A stretch of 64,000 nucleotides of DNA from Streptomyces sp. SCUT-3 (GTDB lineage Bacteria; Actinomycetota; Actinomycetes; Streptomycetales; Streptomycetaceae). Under the pieces are notes generated by a model that ran no database searches, was not told where the DNA came from, and saw only the letters and a list, made by a program, of their open reading frames with translations. Position numbers and translations under genes: made by a program. Positions 27,070 through 34,576 of this stretch are shown here, one piece after another; position 1 is the first letter of the stretch, and each line of letters begins with the position of its first letter. The DNA lies in NCBI RefSeq assembly GCF_014083985.1, contig NZ_CP046907.1, positions 4,254,501 to 4,318,500 on the forward strand. Direction: 5' to 3'.

Positions 27070-27983
27070 CAGAGACACCTTGTGGAGAGGGCGAGCAAGT
27101 TGTTCAGCACGGCGGTCATGCCGCTCACGCGCAAGTCGGCCGTCTCCTCGTAGTAGAGGAGACCGTCCAGGCTGAGCAGCACGCACCAGGGCAGGACCGC
27201 CTCTGCCGGAATCCCCGAGACTCGCAGGGCTTGGTGGAGGCGGTGGCCGGTGTCGTGGCCGAGTTGGTAGTACACGCTCCAGAACGCCCAGTCGTAGGCC
27301 GCGTCTCCGGCCATGGGCAATGGGTCGAGGAGGACTGGACGGCCTTCCTGCGTGAAGAGGACGTTCTCGCGGTAGAGGTCCGTGTGGAGGATCGTTGTGC
27401 GGGCTGAGTTCTCAAGGGTTCGGGCGGTGTACGGCAGCGCTCGCTCAACCAGATGTGGCTTTCCCGTGGCGGCTCGCCGGCGGTGGATGCGCGGCAGCAC
27501 CTCGTCGGCGATGAAGTCGTGCAGGGTGGGAAGTCCGGCCAGGAACGGATCACCACACCCAATCTCATGGGCGCGTTGCAGAGCGGCTGAGACGAGCCCG
27601 GCCTCGTGTCGTGGCCGGTTCGCGCCACCGGGCACGCCTCCGACCATGAGCAGTGCGGCCGCTGCCAGGTCGTCGTCCGTGGCCCGGACGACGGCATCCG
27701 GACCACGGTGCCACAGCCGGAGGGCCGGTATCTCATGGCTGTACCTGTCACGATCGGCCCACACCTTGACGAGCAGGAGAAGGCCGTCCTGGTCGGTGGC
27801 GGTTGCCAGTACCGAGGCGTGACCGGCGTCGTAATAGCCAACGAGTGTGAGGGACCATCTCTCAGCGGCCGTGGCCAGCAGGCCCGGTACTGAGTCGAGC
27901 CAGATGTTGACCTGCTGACCGTAGTGGGCGGTCAGCCGCCGACGGCAGCCCGGGGGTACGGGCGGAAGTGTGGTGACGGCCAT
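27069..27983 (-). CDS. APH-fold phosphotransferase (first of two)
   Basis: A 304-residue protein of the aminoglycoside phosphotransferase/choline kinase fold. The catalytic loop is ILHTDLYRENVLF (HxDxxxxN present), and the metal-binding Asp is likely in PVLLDPLPMAGDAAYDWAFW. The N-lobe lysine is probably in GLLLLVKVWADRD. The ATG at 27983 overlaps the AdoMet synthetase stop. A small-molecule hydroxyl or sugar is the probable substrate. In RiPP pathways APH-like kinases also phosphorylate Ser/Thr, but no precursor peptide is visible here. Confidence 0.85.
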   Translation of the reverse strand: MAVTTLPPVPPGCRRRLTAHYGQQVNIWLDSVPGLLATAAERWSLTLVGYYDAGHASVLATATDQDGLLLLVKVWADRDRYSHEIPALRLWHRGPDAVVRATDDDLAAAALLMVGGVPGGANRPRHEAGLVSAALQRAHEIGCGDPFLAGLPTLHDFIADEVLPRIHRRRAATGKPHLVERALPYTARTLENSARTTILHTDLYRENVLFTQEGRPVLLDPLPMAGDAAYDWAFWSVYYQLGHDTGHRLHQALRVSGIPAEAVLPWCVLLSLDGLLYYEETADLRVSGMTAVLNNLLALSTRCL

Positions 27984-29233
27984 CAGCTGAGCAGCACGCC
28001 TTCGTGCACCAACTCGTTCGTCAGGGCCGGGAAGCCGGCGAGCGTCTCGTCGATGAGGGCCTGGACCTTGTCGACCTGGACACTCGGTTCGGAGAGCCGC
28101 ACGAGAATGCGCCATGGCTGGTCGAGCCGTTCTCCGGTAGCACTGACCATGTGTACTTCGGCATGCCCACCGGTCTCCTCGTGGAGTTTCTGGGCGAGCC
28201 GCACAGCGGCAAGGTTGTAGAGCTTGCCGACGTGGTAGACGGGGTTCTTGCCGTTGGCGCCCTCCATATTCATCGGGCGAAGTGGGGTGATCAGGCCGTT
28301 CACCCGGTTGCCCCGGCCGACGACACCCTCGTCGCCCGACTCGATGGAGCTGCCGGTGCAGGTGAGGTAGAACTCGTCCTTCTCGGGGACGTCACGCACG
28401 TTGAGCCGGAAGTCCACCGGAGTGTCGGGCAACCGCAGGCCGGCCAGACGGCGGCACTCGGCGAGAACGACCTGCTTGTTCTCCAGATACGCGGCCCGAC
28501 TGCTGACGTGGGGGGACTTCTGCGGTACGCACAGCACGACATCGGCGCGGTCGCCTTCGCAGTAACCCATGAGCTTCACGTCCGTGCCGCACCAGAGATG
28601 GGTGTCGGTGAACGCGCTCTTCCCGGAGAAGTTGTCGACCAGTTCCCGCACGAAGGACTCGAAGGGGCTTTGCGGGGCCCATCCCGTACCGAGCGAGGTG
28701 TCGTTGGCGAGCAGGATCCGCCGCTCGCGGAGGTCGTCCACCGAGCGCGGGGCGAACCAACGCGTGCGGTCGGGGGTCTGCCCGCCGGTGAGGACGGCGC
28801 CCGGACTGGAGTTGCTCGTGATGTGGAACTTGATGTCCAGGTGGTCGGACACCTCGGGCAGCCGCTCGGCGAAGAAGTCGCGGACGGTCGACTCGGCCAG
28901 TTCTTCCACCGGGATCGACTCGTCACCGCAGGCCCGTGCCGCGCGCCCGTTCACCAGGACGCGGACCGGGGACGTCATGCGTCCCGCGCCGTAGCGGACC
29001 TCGCTGGCTCCTCCCAGAAGTGCCAGCTTGTCGAAGTTGTGGTGCAGGACGGCACCGAAGTGCTCCAGCGTGTATTGGCTGTATGCGCGGGACAATTGCT
29101 CGGCCAAGTGGTCGGCGAGCGTGTCGGGATGGCCGAGACCCTTGCGCTCCACGATGGTCGTCATATCGGGCTGCGGGGTACCGGTCTCGATCACTAACCG
29201 GCTTCGGCCACAGGACCTGGTGACTCGGTTCAC
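27983..29233 (-). CDS. Archaeal-type S-adenosylmethionine synthetase
   Basis: An approximately 416-residue methionine adenosyltransferase of the archaeal class, distinct from bacterial MetK, making S-adenosylmethionine from ATP and Met. Signatures are [52 protein letters not shown] and [16 protein letters not shown]. The start is ambiguous. GTG 29233 has GGAG at a good distance and supplies an N-terminus as long as archaeal homologues, but it includes a TTA codon; GTG 29194 and ATG 29164 are alternatives. A dedicated AdoMet source suggests that AdoMet itself, or a close analogue, is a bulk substrate of this pathway. No methyltransferase is encoded nearby. Confidence 0.9.
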   Translation of the reverse strand: MNRVTRSCGRSRLVIETGTPQPDMTTIVERKGLGHPDTLADHLAEQLSRAYSQYTLEHFGAVLHHNFDKLALLGGASEVRYGAGRMTSPVRVLVNGRAARACGDESIPVEELAESTVRDFFAERLPEVSDHLDIKFHITSNSSPGAVLTGGQTPDRTRWFAPRSVDDLRERRILLANDTSLGTGWAPQSPFESFVRELVDNFSGKSAFTDTHLWCGTDVKLMGYCEGDRADVVLCVPQKSPHVSSRAAYLENKQVVLAECRRLAGLRLPDTPVDFRLNVRDVPEKDEFYLTCTGSSIESGDEGVVGRGNRVNGLITPLRPMNMEGANGKNPVYHVGKLYNLAAVRLAQKLHEETGGHAEVHMVSATGERLDQPWRILVRLSEPSVQVDKVQALIDETLAGFPALTNELVHEGVLLS

Positions 29234-29334
29234 GGCGTGCTCCAGTCTGTCTCGGGTACAAGGTGCGGAGTCGTCGAGCGGTGTGCGGGCGCCGGCGTCT
29301 CTTCGGGGCGTTGCCGCAGGTGCCGGTTCACGCT

Positions 29335-30279
29335 TTATCGGGGGGTGCCGCGGTTCCGGCACGCCGCGACGACACGTCCGACTGCCAGCACGGCGTCCGC
29401 ACCGGCGGGGGCGTGTGCCAGTTGATTGAGGTCGGACGACGACAGCGCGTCGATGTCCTGTGGGCGCCGTCGATCGAGCCACAGCGCAATACGCCAGGCA
29501 AGGATCGGGCCGACCGATGGAACTCGGCCGATGGCGTCGGCCGGTAGGTCTCGGAGGCCGACGGCGGAGTAGGCCAGGTCGCGGACGAGGTGAAAGACGA
29601 TGTCCGCGTGGTCGCACGCGGCCGGCCCGCGGGAACTGGCTTCCCAATCGACGACATGGAGTGTCTCGCCGTCGACCAGGAGATGGTCGGGCTTGATGTC
29701 TCCGTGCAGGTAGACCGTGGGCAGTTGGTCAATCTGGTGCAGATGACCGTTCAGGTCTTCCCACCACGGCTGCTCGCGGCAGCGGGGCGATAACTGGGAG
29801 AGGAGGAAACCGCTGTGCGAGGTAGCGGCCTCGCTGTCTCGGCGGCGTCCCCATCCCGTACCGGAGGTGGCGTCGGGGACGGCACGGTGCAGTACCGCTC
29901 CGATGGCCATGGCGCGGGCGACGAAGGCTTCGACATCGGCGTTCGTCGAGATGGCGGACGGTTTGCCGGGAACGACAGAGAGCAGAGCCCAAGCCCGGTC
30001 ACCGTCCTCACCCGCCGCAAGGACGTCCGGGACGGCAAGGCCCCATTCGGAAGCCAACGTCAGTGCCTCGACCTCTCGGTCACGACGTGCTCCGGGCTCA
30101 ATCACACGGTAGGTCTTCAACAGCGCCTTGCCGTCGTGGGTACGCCGCGTGATCGAGAAGGGCTTGACGACGGCGGCACCGAAGGGGCCGTACTCGTCCG
30201 CTGCCCTGCTCGCCCGCACGTCCGTCAGCACGCCTGCTCCGAAGGCACTGCCGCTTGGGTTCTGCCGCATCCGCACCAT
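29335..30279 (-). CDS. APH-fold phosphotransferase (second)
   Basis: A 314-residue APH/choline-kinase-fold protein only distantly similar to its operon neighbour. The N-lobe lysine is in HDGKALLKTYRVIEPGARRD. The catalytic loop is VYLHGDIKPDHLLVDG, where the usual metal-binding Asn of HGDxxxxN is replaced by His. The second Asp is in LHVVDWEASSRGPAACD. The C-terminus (GADAVLAVGRVVAACRNRG) is helical. It is separated from the AdoMet synthetase start by about 100 bases and from the flavoprotein stop by about 75 bases, the only loose joints in the operon. The substitution may alter metal use but need not abolish activity. Confidence 0.83.
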   Translation of the reverse strand: MVRMRQNPSGSAFGAGVLTDVRASRAADEYGPFGAAVVKPFSITRRTHDGKALLKTYRVIEPGARRDREVEALTLASEWGLAVPDVLAAGEDGDRAWALLSVVPGKPSAISTNADVEAFVARAMAIGAVLHRAVPDATSGTGWGRRRDSEAATSHSGFLLSQLSPRCREQPWWEDLNGHLHQIDQLPTVYLHGDIKPDHLLVDGETLHVVDWEASSRGPAACDHADIVFHLVRDLAYSAVGLRDLPADAIGRVPSVGPILAWRIALWLDRRRPQDIDALSSSDLNQLAHAPAGADAVLAVGRVVAACRNRGTPR

Positions 30280-30355
30280 GCGGAAATCTTCGATGTTTTG
30301 GGTATGTGGAGCCCTGACAAACTGTCCGGGGCTGCTGTCGCCGCACCTCAGAGGG

Positions 30356-30928
30356 TCAGACCGGCCCCTTCACAGCCCGATCGATCATGTCCAGTACTGC
30401 CGCCCACGGCAGTTCACGTCCGGCTGGCGCCTCTCGCGGCTCGTACAGCGGCCAGATGTCCGTCCCGTGGACAATATGGGCACCGGCTTCCTGCAGTGCT
30501 GCGATGTGACGCTTCCACGCGGGGTGGCGGGCGTGGGCCGCGTTGATCCGCGGGAAGACCACGACCGGCAGCCCCAGGGTGCCGAGGGCTTCCCCGACCT
30601 GCGTCAGCGCCTGGTTGTCGGCGATGCCGGTGGCGAGTTTGGCCACCGTGTTGGCACTGGCGGGGGCGACCACCCAGCAGTCCACCTTCGGGTGCGGGCT
30701 TCGCTCGCCGGGCAGGCGGGGCTCGTCCCGGACCGGTAGCCCGGTCAGGTTCTCCAGCCGGTCGACTTCACCGCTCATGCGCAGCCAGCGGCCGGCTGTC
30801 GGTGTGAGTGTCACGGCAACCCGCCAGCCCTTCGCCATTGCCGGCTCGACCAGTCCGGCCCGCAGGGTCTCGACTCCGCCCGCGCCGGAGCCGACAACTC
30901 CGAGCACGCGATCACCGTTCATGTTCAC
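30356..30928 (-). CDS. HFCD-like flavoprotein (flavin-dependent decarboxylase family)
   Basis: A 190-residue Rossmann-type flavoprotein of the homo-oligomeric FMN-containing Cys decarboxylase family (EpiD, PPC decarboxylase, Dfp). The N-terminus VLGVVGSGAGGVETLRAGL is the FMN phosphate loop. VDCWVVAPASANTVAKLATG is the diagnostic PASANT motif. The usual PxMN substrate-clamp motif is replaced by FPRINAAHARHPAW. The GTG at 30928 overlaps the regulator stop (GTGA), with ATG 30922 as an alternative. XRE regulator-flavoprotein pairs are common in Streptomyces. In this operon it may act as an oxidoreductase or decarboxylase on an aminoacyl or thiol intermediate. Confidence 0.85.
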   Translation of the reverse strand: MNMNGDRVLGVVGSGAGGVETLRAGLVEPAMAKGWRVAVTLTPTAGRWLRMSGEVDRLENLTGLPVRDEPRLPGERSPHPKVDCWVVAPASANTVAKLATGIADNQALTQVGEALGTLGLPVVVFPRINAAHARHPAWKRHIAALQEAGAHIVHGTDIWPLYEPREAPAGRELPWAAVLDMIDRAVKGPV

Positions 30929-32160
30929 TGCACCGCCCTGCACCGTTGGGCCATCACGAACAACTCCGACGAACGAGCGCCGCCCGTGACCGGAGACTGC
31001 TTCATCAGGTCGCGCAGCGTTTCGCGGACGCGAGAATTGTTCCGCACGAGCTGTGGCGACGATGATTCGGCCGTCCGCAGTTCCGCGAACGCCTCGTCGC
31101 CCCGCCCTGCGAGCGAGAGCGCCCGTGCGTGGTCGATGCGGTGGGAGACGGCTCGTTCGGCCGCCATGCGATCGACGTCTATACGGCCGTGCTCCACGAC
31201 GTACGAGACGTTCTCCAGATCCAGTTCCGCAGACAGCCGGTGCAGCATCACGTTCGTCGGCCCGAAGGAGGTCCGCCAGTGGTTCTCGTCGGACCCGAGT
31301 CGCTCGGCGAGTTGCTCGGCGCGGCCCAACAGGCTCATCGCCGTTGGCCGGTCCTGGTACCGTGCAGCGGCGATGGCCGCGCGAAGGTGGATCATGCCCA
31401 GCAGACTCATGGCCGCAGGGTCGCTCTCCCGGACCCGGGCGGACAGCCAGGCCGAGGCCGTCGTCGCCAACTCCAGAGCGCTCTCGTACCGGCCGTTGGC
31501 CAGCAGGGCATGAGTGCCGGACCGAGCTGCGGAGGCCAGAACGAGCGGGTTTCCCGACTCATCGGCGGCCCTTATCGCCTGCTCCGCCGCCAGCCACGAA
31601 ATGTCGGACTCCCCCACCTTGGCAAGCGTGGTGGCCGCAAGATGGTGGACGCGAGCGGAGACCGCCCAGGCTTCCCGCCGATCGTCGGCGGATCCCACAG
31701 CCCGGTCCTCGAGCCCATGGGCTGTTTGTAGAAGTCCGGGAAGCGCGGCGATCACCTTCCCGAGACGGCCGGCCTGATAGTCGTCCCAGGCCGCCTCGAC
31801 AAGAGGGGCGGTCGTCCCGGGGCTTGGGAGCTGGGCCTCGGCCTCCGGCCCGAACAGTAACCGGGAAAGGCGCCGTGGACTCATGAGCGTGTCCCGGACA
31901 GCCGGGATGTCGTCCTGCCGTCGCTCGTCCTCCATCAGCACGGGCTGCCCGAGCAGGTCCCCGAGCGGGACGCGCAGCACACGGGCCAGTTCCGCGAGCA
32001 TGTCGATGCGTGGAGGCTTTCGCCGCCCGGACTCCGCTTTGGCCAACCAGTCCGTGCTGCGCCCCACCAGGCCGGCGAGGACTTGTTGGGTGTACCCACG
32101 CCGCTTGCGGTGGAAGGCGATCCGCTCGCCGATGCTCAGGTGATCTCCGAGACCGCGCAT
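30925..32160 (-). CDS. XRE-family regulator with TPR-like C-terminus, TTA-containing
   Basis: A 411-residue regulator and probable first gene of the aaRS operon. The N-terminal HTH is ERIAFHRKRRGYTQQVLAGL with VGRSTDWLAKAESGRRKPP (residues about 10-65). The rest is helical TPR-like repeats (TLAKVGESDISWLAAEQAIR, ATTASAWLSARVRE), the layout of many Streptomyces peptide- or signal-responsive XRE proteins. ATG 32160 follows GGAGG at 7 bases. An in-frame TTA codon at 31860-31858 (in RLLFGPE, codon 101) puts it under bldA control. Its stop overlaps the flavoprotein start. Confidence 0.85.
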   Translation of the reverse strand: MRGLGDHLSIGERIAFHRKRRGYTQQVLAGLVGRSTDWLAKAESGRRKPPRIDMLAELARVLRVPLGDLLGQPVLMEDERRQDDIPAVRDTLMSPRRLSRLLFGPEAEAQLPSPGTTAPLVEAAWDDYQAGRLGKVIAALPGLLQTAHGLEDRAVGSADDRREAWAVSARVHHLAATTLAKVGESDISWLAAEQAIRAADESGNPLVLASAARSGTHALLANGRYESALELATTASAWLSARVRESDPAAMSLLGMIHLRAAIAAARYQDRPTAMSLLGRAEQLAERLGSDENHWRTSFGPTNVMLHRLSAELDLENVSYVVEHGRIDVDRMAAERAVSHRIDHARALSLAGRGDEAFAELRTAESSSPQLVRNNSRVRETLRDLMKQSPVTGGARSSELFVMAQRCRAVQ

Positions 32161-32471
32161 GCGTACGCCTCCTGCGCCATAGGGGCGGTCCTCACGATAG
32201 CGACGGCTCCAAGAGAACGGACCGTCTCCAGTATGCGGAGGCAACGCGTTCCATCGGGCCCGCACATTGAGCACCCCAGCCCGACGGGGTCACGGCCGGT
32301 CGCCGATGAGGCCACGGTGGTTGCGAAGCACGTCAATTAGGACAACGAGTTCGCCTTTGACCCACGGGCGTCGTCGCCCTGGGAGCCCGTCCCGTCAACA
32401 AGACCTGCCGCTGTCGACGGTGCCCGCCTACGGCGGTGGGACGGGCTTCCGGAGGCGGTCCCGTAGGGCGG
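32161..32471. other. Gap between two minus-strand regulators: no gene seen
   Basis: This 311-base interval should contain the promoter of the XRE/flavoprotein operon on the minus strand and the 3' end of the DUF397 transcript. I see no convincing -35/-10 pair, hairpin or reading frame in it. Confidence 0.4.
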
Positions 32472-32693
32472 TCAGTCCCGTCCGGTCGGCTGCCGTGCGG
32501 CGAACTCCACGAACGCCGACCATGCCTGCGGGGGGAAGGCGAGGCTTCCGCCGTCCCGGTCCTTCGAGTCCCGTACGTGCACCGCGTTTGAGCCGAAGGC
32601 GATCTCGACGCAGTTGTCGCCCTCCGTGCCGCTGTAACTGCTCTTGAACCACGTCAGGTTCACCGGGGCGCCGACCCCACGTCCGATCCTCAT
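32472..32693 (-). CDS. DUF397 protein (WhiJ-cluster small partner)
   Basis: A 73-residue DUF397 protein: LTWFKSSYSGTEGDNCVEIA and VHVRDSKDRDGGSLAF are the family signature. DUF397 genes sit next to XRE/DUF5753 regulators in many copies per Streptomyces genome (the whiJ/bldB/abaA-like systems). They influence development and antibiotic production, probably by binding the XRE partner. The ATG overlaps the XRE stop (ATGA). Confidence 0.92.
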   Translation of the reverse strand: MRIGRGVGAPVNLTWFKSSYSGTEGDNCVEIAFGSNAVHVRDSKDRDGGSLAFPPQAWSAFVEFAARQPTGRD

Positions 32694-33514
32694 AGCTCCC
32701 CTGCCATCCGTTCGATGAGACGCGCTGATTCCTCGGTGTTGAGGGCTCGGGTCCGGATGACCCCGTACCGCTGCCCGTACGCGCTGACGGCCTCCCGGTC
32801 CCAGATGAAGGTACTCACACCCTGCGTCTCGATGTAGGCCACCGTATGGCGATCCGCTGTCTCCATCAGCAGGAGGGGGCCGTTGAGGCCGATGTGAGCC
32901 CCGCTGCGCATGGGCATCACCTGGATCGAGACGTTGCGCAGTTCCATGCAGTCCAACAACCTCTGCAACTGTCCCCGCATAACTTCCGCGTTGCCGATCC
33001 GGCGGTACAGAGCGGCTTCCTCGATCACGAACCCCAGGACTGTCCCTGAGTTACGTTCCAGGAGCACCTGCCGGTCCATCCTTGCTGTTACGCGTTGTTC
33101 GAGTGTCCCGTCGTCCAAGGGCGGGCAGTGCGCACTGATCAACGCGCGTGTGTACTCCTCCGTCTGCAGCAGGCCCGGAACCAACACGGTCTCGTACGAG
33201 TAGAGGCTGACCGCTTCGGCCTCCAGTTGCGCGAAGTCCCTGAAGTGAGCGGGGTAGCGCGCCTGTGCGATGAACGGCGCGCCCGCCGTCAACAGCCCGT
33301 CCGCCCCGAGGACATCGTCGACCCGATCGATGAAGTCCTTCTGCGGAATGCGCCTCCCCTGCTCCACCGCAGCGACCATCGCCTCCGAGTAGCCGATCAA
33401 CCTGGCCAGTTCGGGCTGGGTCAGACCGGCCCGCTTGCGGAGCAGGCCCATCTGGCTGCCGAAGTAGCGGACCGCGGCGGTCGCCGCGTCCCGGTGAGCT
33501 TTCGTCGTCCCCAC
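32690..33514 (-). CDS. WhiJ-like XRE regulator with DUF5753 domain
   Basis: A 274-residue regulator. The HTH is RKRAGLTQPELARLIGYSEA with MVAAVEQGRRIP (residues about 25-70). The C-terminal DUF5753 region includes YETVLVPGLLQTEEYTRALI and RRIGNAEVMRGQLQRL, and ends in AYIETQGVSTFIWD. The GTG start at 33514 is fixed by AGGAGG eight bases upstream. It is coupled to DUF397 and lies 137 bases downstream of an AbaA-like ATPase gene, completing the usual trio. The target genes are unknown; neighbouring islands are candidates. Confidence 0.92.
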   Translation of the reverse strand: MGTTKAHRDAATAAVRYFGSQMGLLRKRAGLTQPELARLIGYSEAMVAAVEQGRRIPQKDFIDRVDDVLGADGLLTAGAPFIAQARYPAHFRDFAQLEAEAVSLYSYETVLVPGLLQTEEYTRALISAHCPPLDDGTLEQRVTARMDRQVLLERNSGTVLGFVIEEAALYRRIGNAEVMRGQLQRLLDCMELRNVSIQVMPMRSGAHIGLNGPLLLMETADRHTVAYIETQGVSTFIWDREAVSAYGQRYGVIRTRALNTEESARLIERMAGEL

Positions 33515-33651
33515 AGCTGTCACCTCCTGCCCGCCCAACTTTCCGCGCCGTGCCGCCGTCACGGCTCCCCGGCCCCACACCTGGGACCGACACCCCTACA
33601 AGCCCTGGTTGTGGGGCTCTGCGACGAGCGGCGGTTGCGGGAGCGGCGGCG

Positions 33652-34122
33652 TCACGCGTTCACGGGCAGGTCGAGTTCCGCCCAGACCGTCTTGCCCGTG
33701 CCGGGGCCGGGGGCCCAGCCCCAGCGGGTGGCGAGGGCGTCCACGAGCAGCAGGCCGCGTCCGGACTCGGCGCCGTCCTCCGCGCTGCCGGCGGTGTGGA
33801 CGGGAACGGGCCCCGGCTGGACCGGGGCCGGGACCGTCCCGCTCCGGGCGTCGGACACCTCGACCCGCAGGACGGCCGGGTCCGGCAGCAGCAGAAGGCG
33901 GAGTTCGAGGCTCTGCCCGTCGCAGGAGCCGTGCCGGACGGCGTTCGCCGCCAGTTCGGACACGACCAGGACCGCCGCGTCGTGGGCCTCGCGCCCGGGC
34001 GGCAGCCCCCATGCGGCGAGCTGCCCGCCCGCCGCGACGCGGGCCAGGCGAGCGCCGTGCGGAGTCGGGGCGAACGGCAGGCAGAACAGGACCGATGCCG
34101 GAAGAGTCGTCTCGTACGTCAC
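33652..34122 (-). CDS. ATP-binding (anti-sigma-like HATPase) protein of the WhiJ trio
   Basis: A 156-residue single HATPase_c_2 domain protein like those beside whiJ paralogues and like RsbW/SpoIIAB kinases. The N-box is AVLVVSELAANAVRHG and the G-box region is AEDGAESGRGLLLVDALAT with RWGWAPGPGTGKTVWAEL. The start is uncertain: GTG 34122 with AGGA nine bases upstream is preferred, and TTG 34146 is an alternative. Members often lack a cognate anti-anti-sigma partner in the locus, as here, and act in the XRE/DUF397 module. Confidence 0.87.
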   Translation of the reverse strand: MTYETTLPASVLFCLPFAPTPHGARLARVAAGGQLAAWGLPPGREAHDAAVLVVSELAANAVRHGSCDGQSLELRLLLLPDPAVLRVEVSDARSGTVPAPVQPGPVPVHTAGSAEDGAESGRGLLLVDALATRWGWAPGPGTGKTVWAELDLPVNA

Positions 34123-34476
34123 ACTCCGTGATCCTGGCCCTGTCAACGGTCGCCGAACAGGACATTCCCCGGCACAAGGGCGGCTGTGGGGACGGGAGCG
34201 TGCGGGCTCTGCCCGGACGCCGTACGGCCGTGCGGGCGGTTGCGCGCCCGCGATTCCTCCGCGACGCCCGGCGACGGCGGGCCCCGCCCCCGCCGCCCCC
34301 CGACGCGGGCGACATCGGCAGGACGCCCGGTCGAGGTGCTTTCGCCCGTGAGTGCAACCTTCGTCCGTACGGAAACGTCTGAAGATGTGTCAGTCCGGCA
34401 TGCCATCATCGCCGGAACGGGACGACTCTCCCGCGTCGGCAGGGCGCAGGAGTGACGGCTCGGGCACATACCTTCC

Positions 34477-34497
34477 GACCGCTTGCCGCAAGCGGTC
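34477..34497. promoter_or_regulatory. Perfect 21-bp palindrome resembling the rifamycin-associated element
   Basis: Arms GACCGCTTGC and GCAAGCGGTC flank a single central C, a perfect palindrome 80 bases upstream of the helicase start. The core CTTGC-N-GCAAG is what I recall for the 19-bp rifamycin-associated element that controls rifamycin resistance genes, including helR, in Actinobacteria. The flanks here (ACCG/CGGT) differ from the G-rich consensus I remember. The downstream gene being a HelD/HelR-like protein supports the assignment. The rest of the 34123-34476 interval holds no gene that I can support. Confidence 0.65.
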
Positions 34498-34576
34498 CTT
34501 CGGCAGTTCTTTCACCGGGCACGGTCACCACGCCCGGAGTGGCCTCCTCCGGGACGCCGCGAGGAAGGGGAAGTAC

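Noticed and set aside
27069-30928. Class V lanthipeptide or thioamitide cluster (APH-like kinase plus HFCD flavoprotein)
   Set aside because: No precursor peptide, HopA1-like lyase, YcaO/TfuA or protease gene is present, and synthetases, glycosyltransferase and AdoMet synthetase are not explained by that model.
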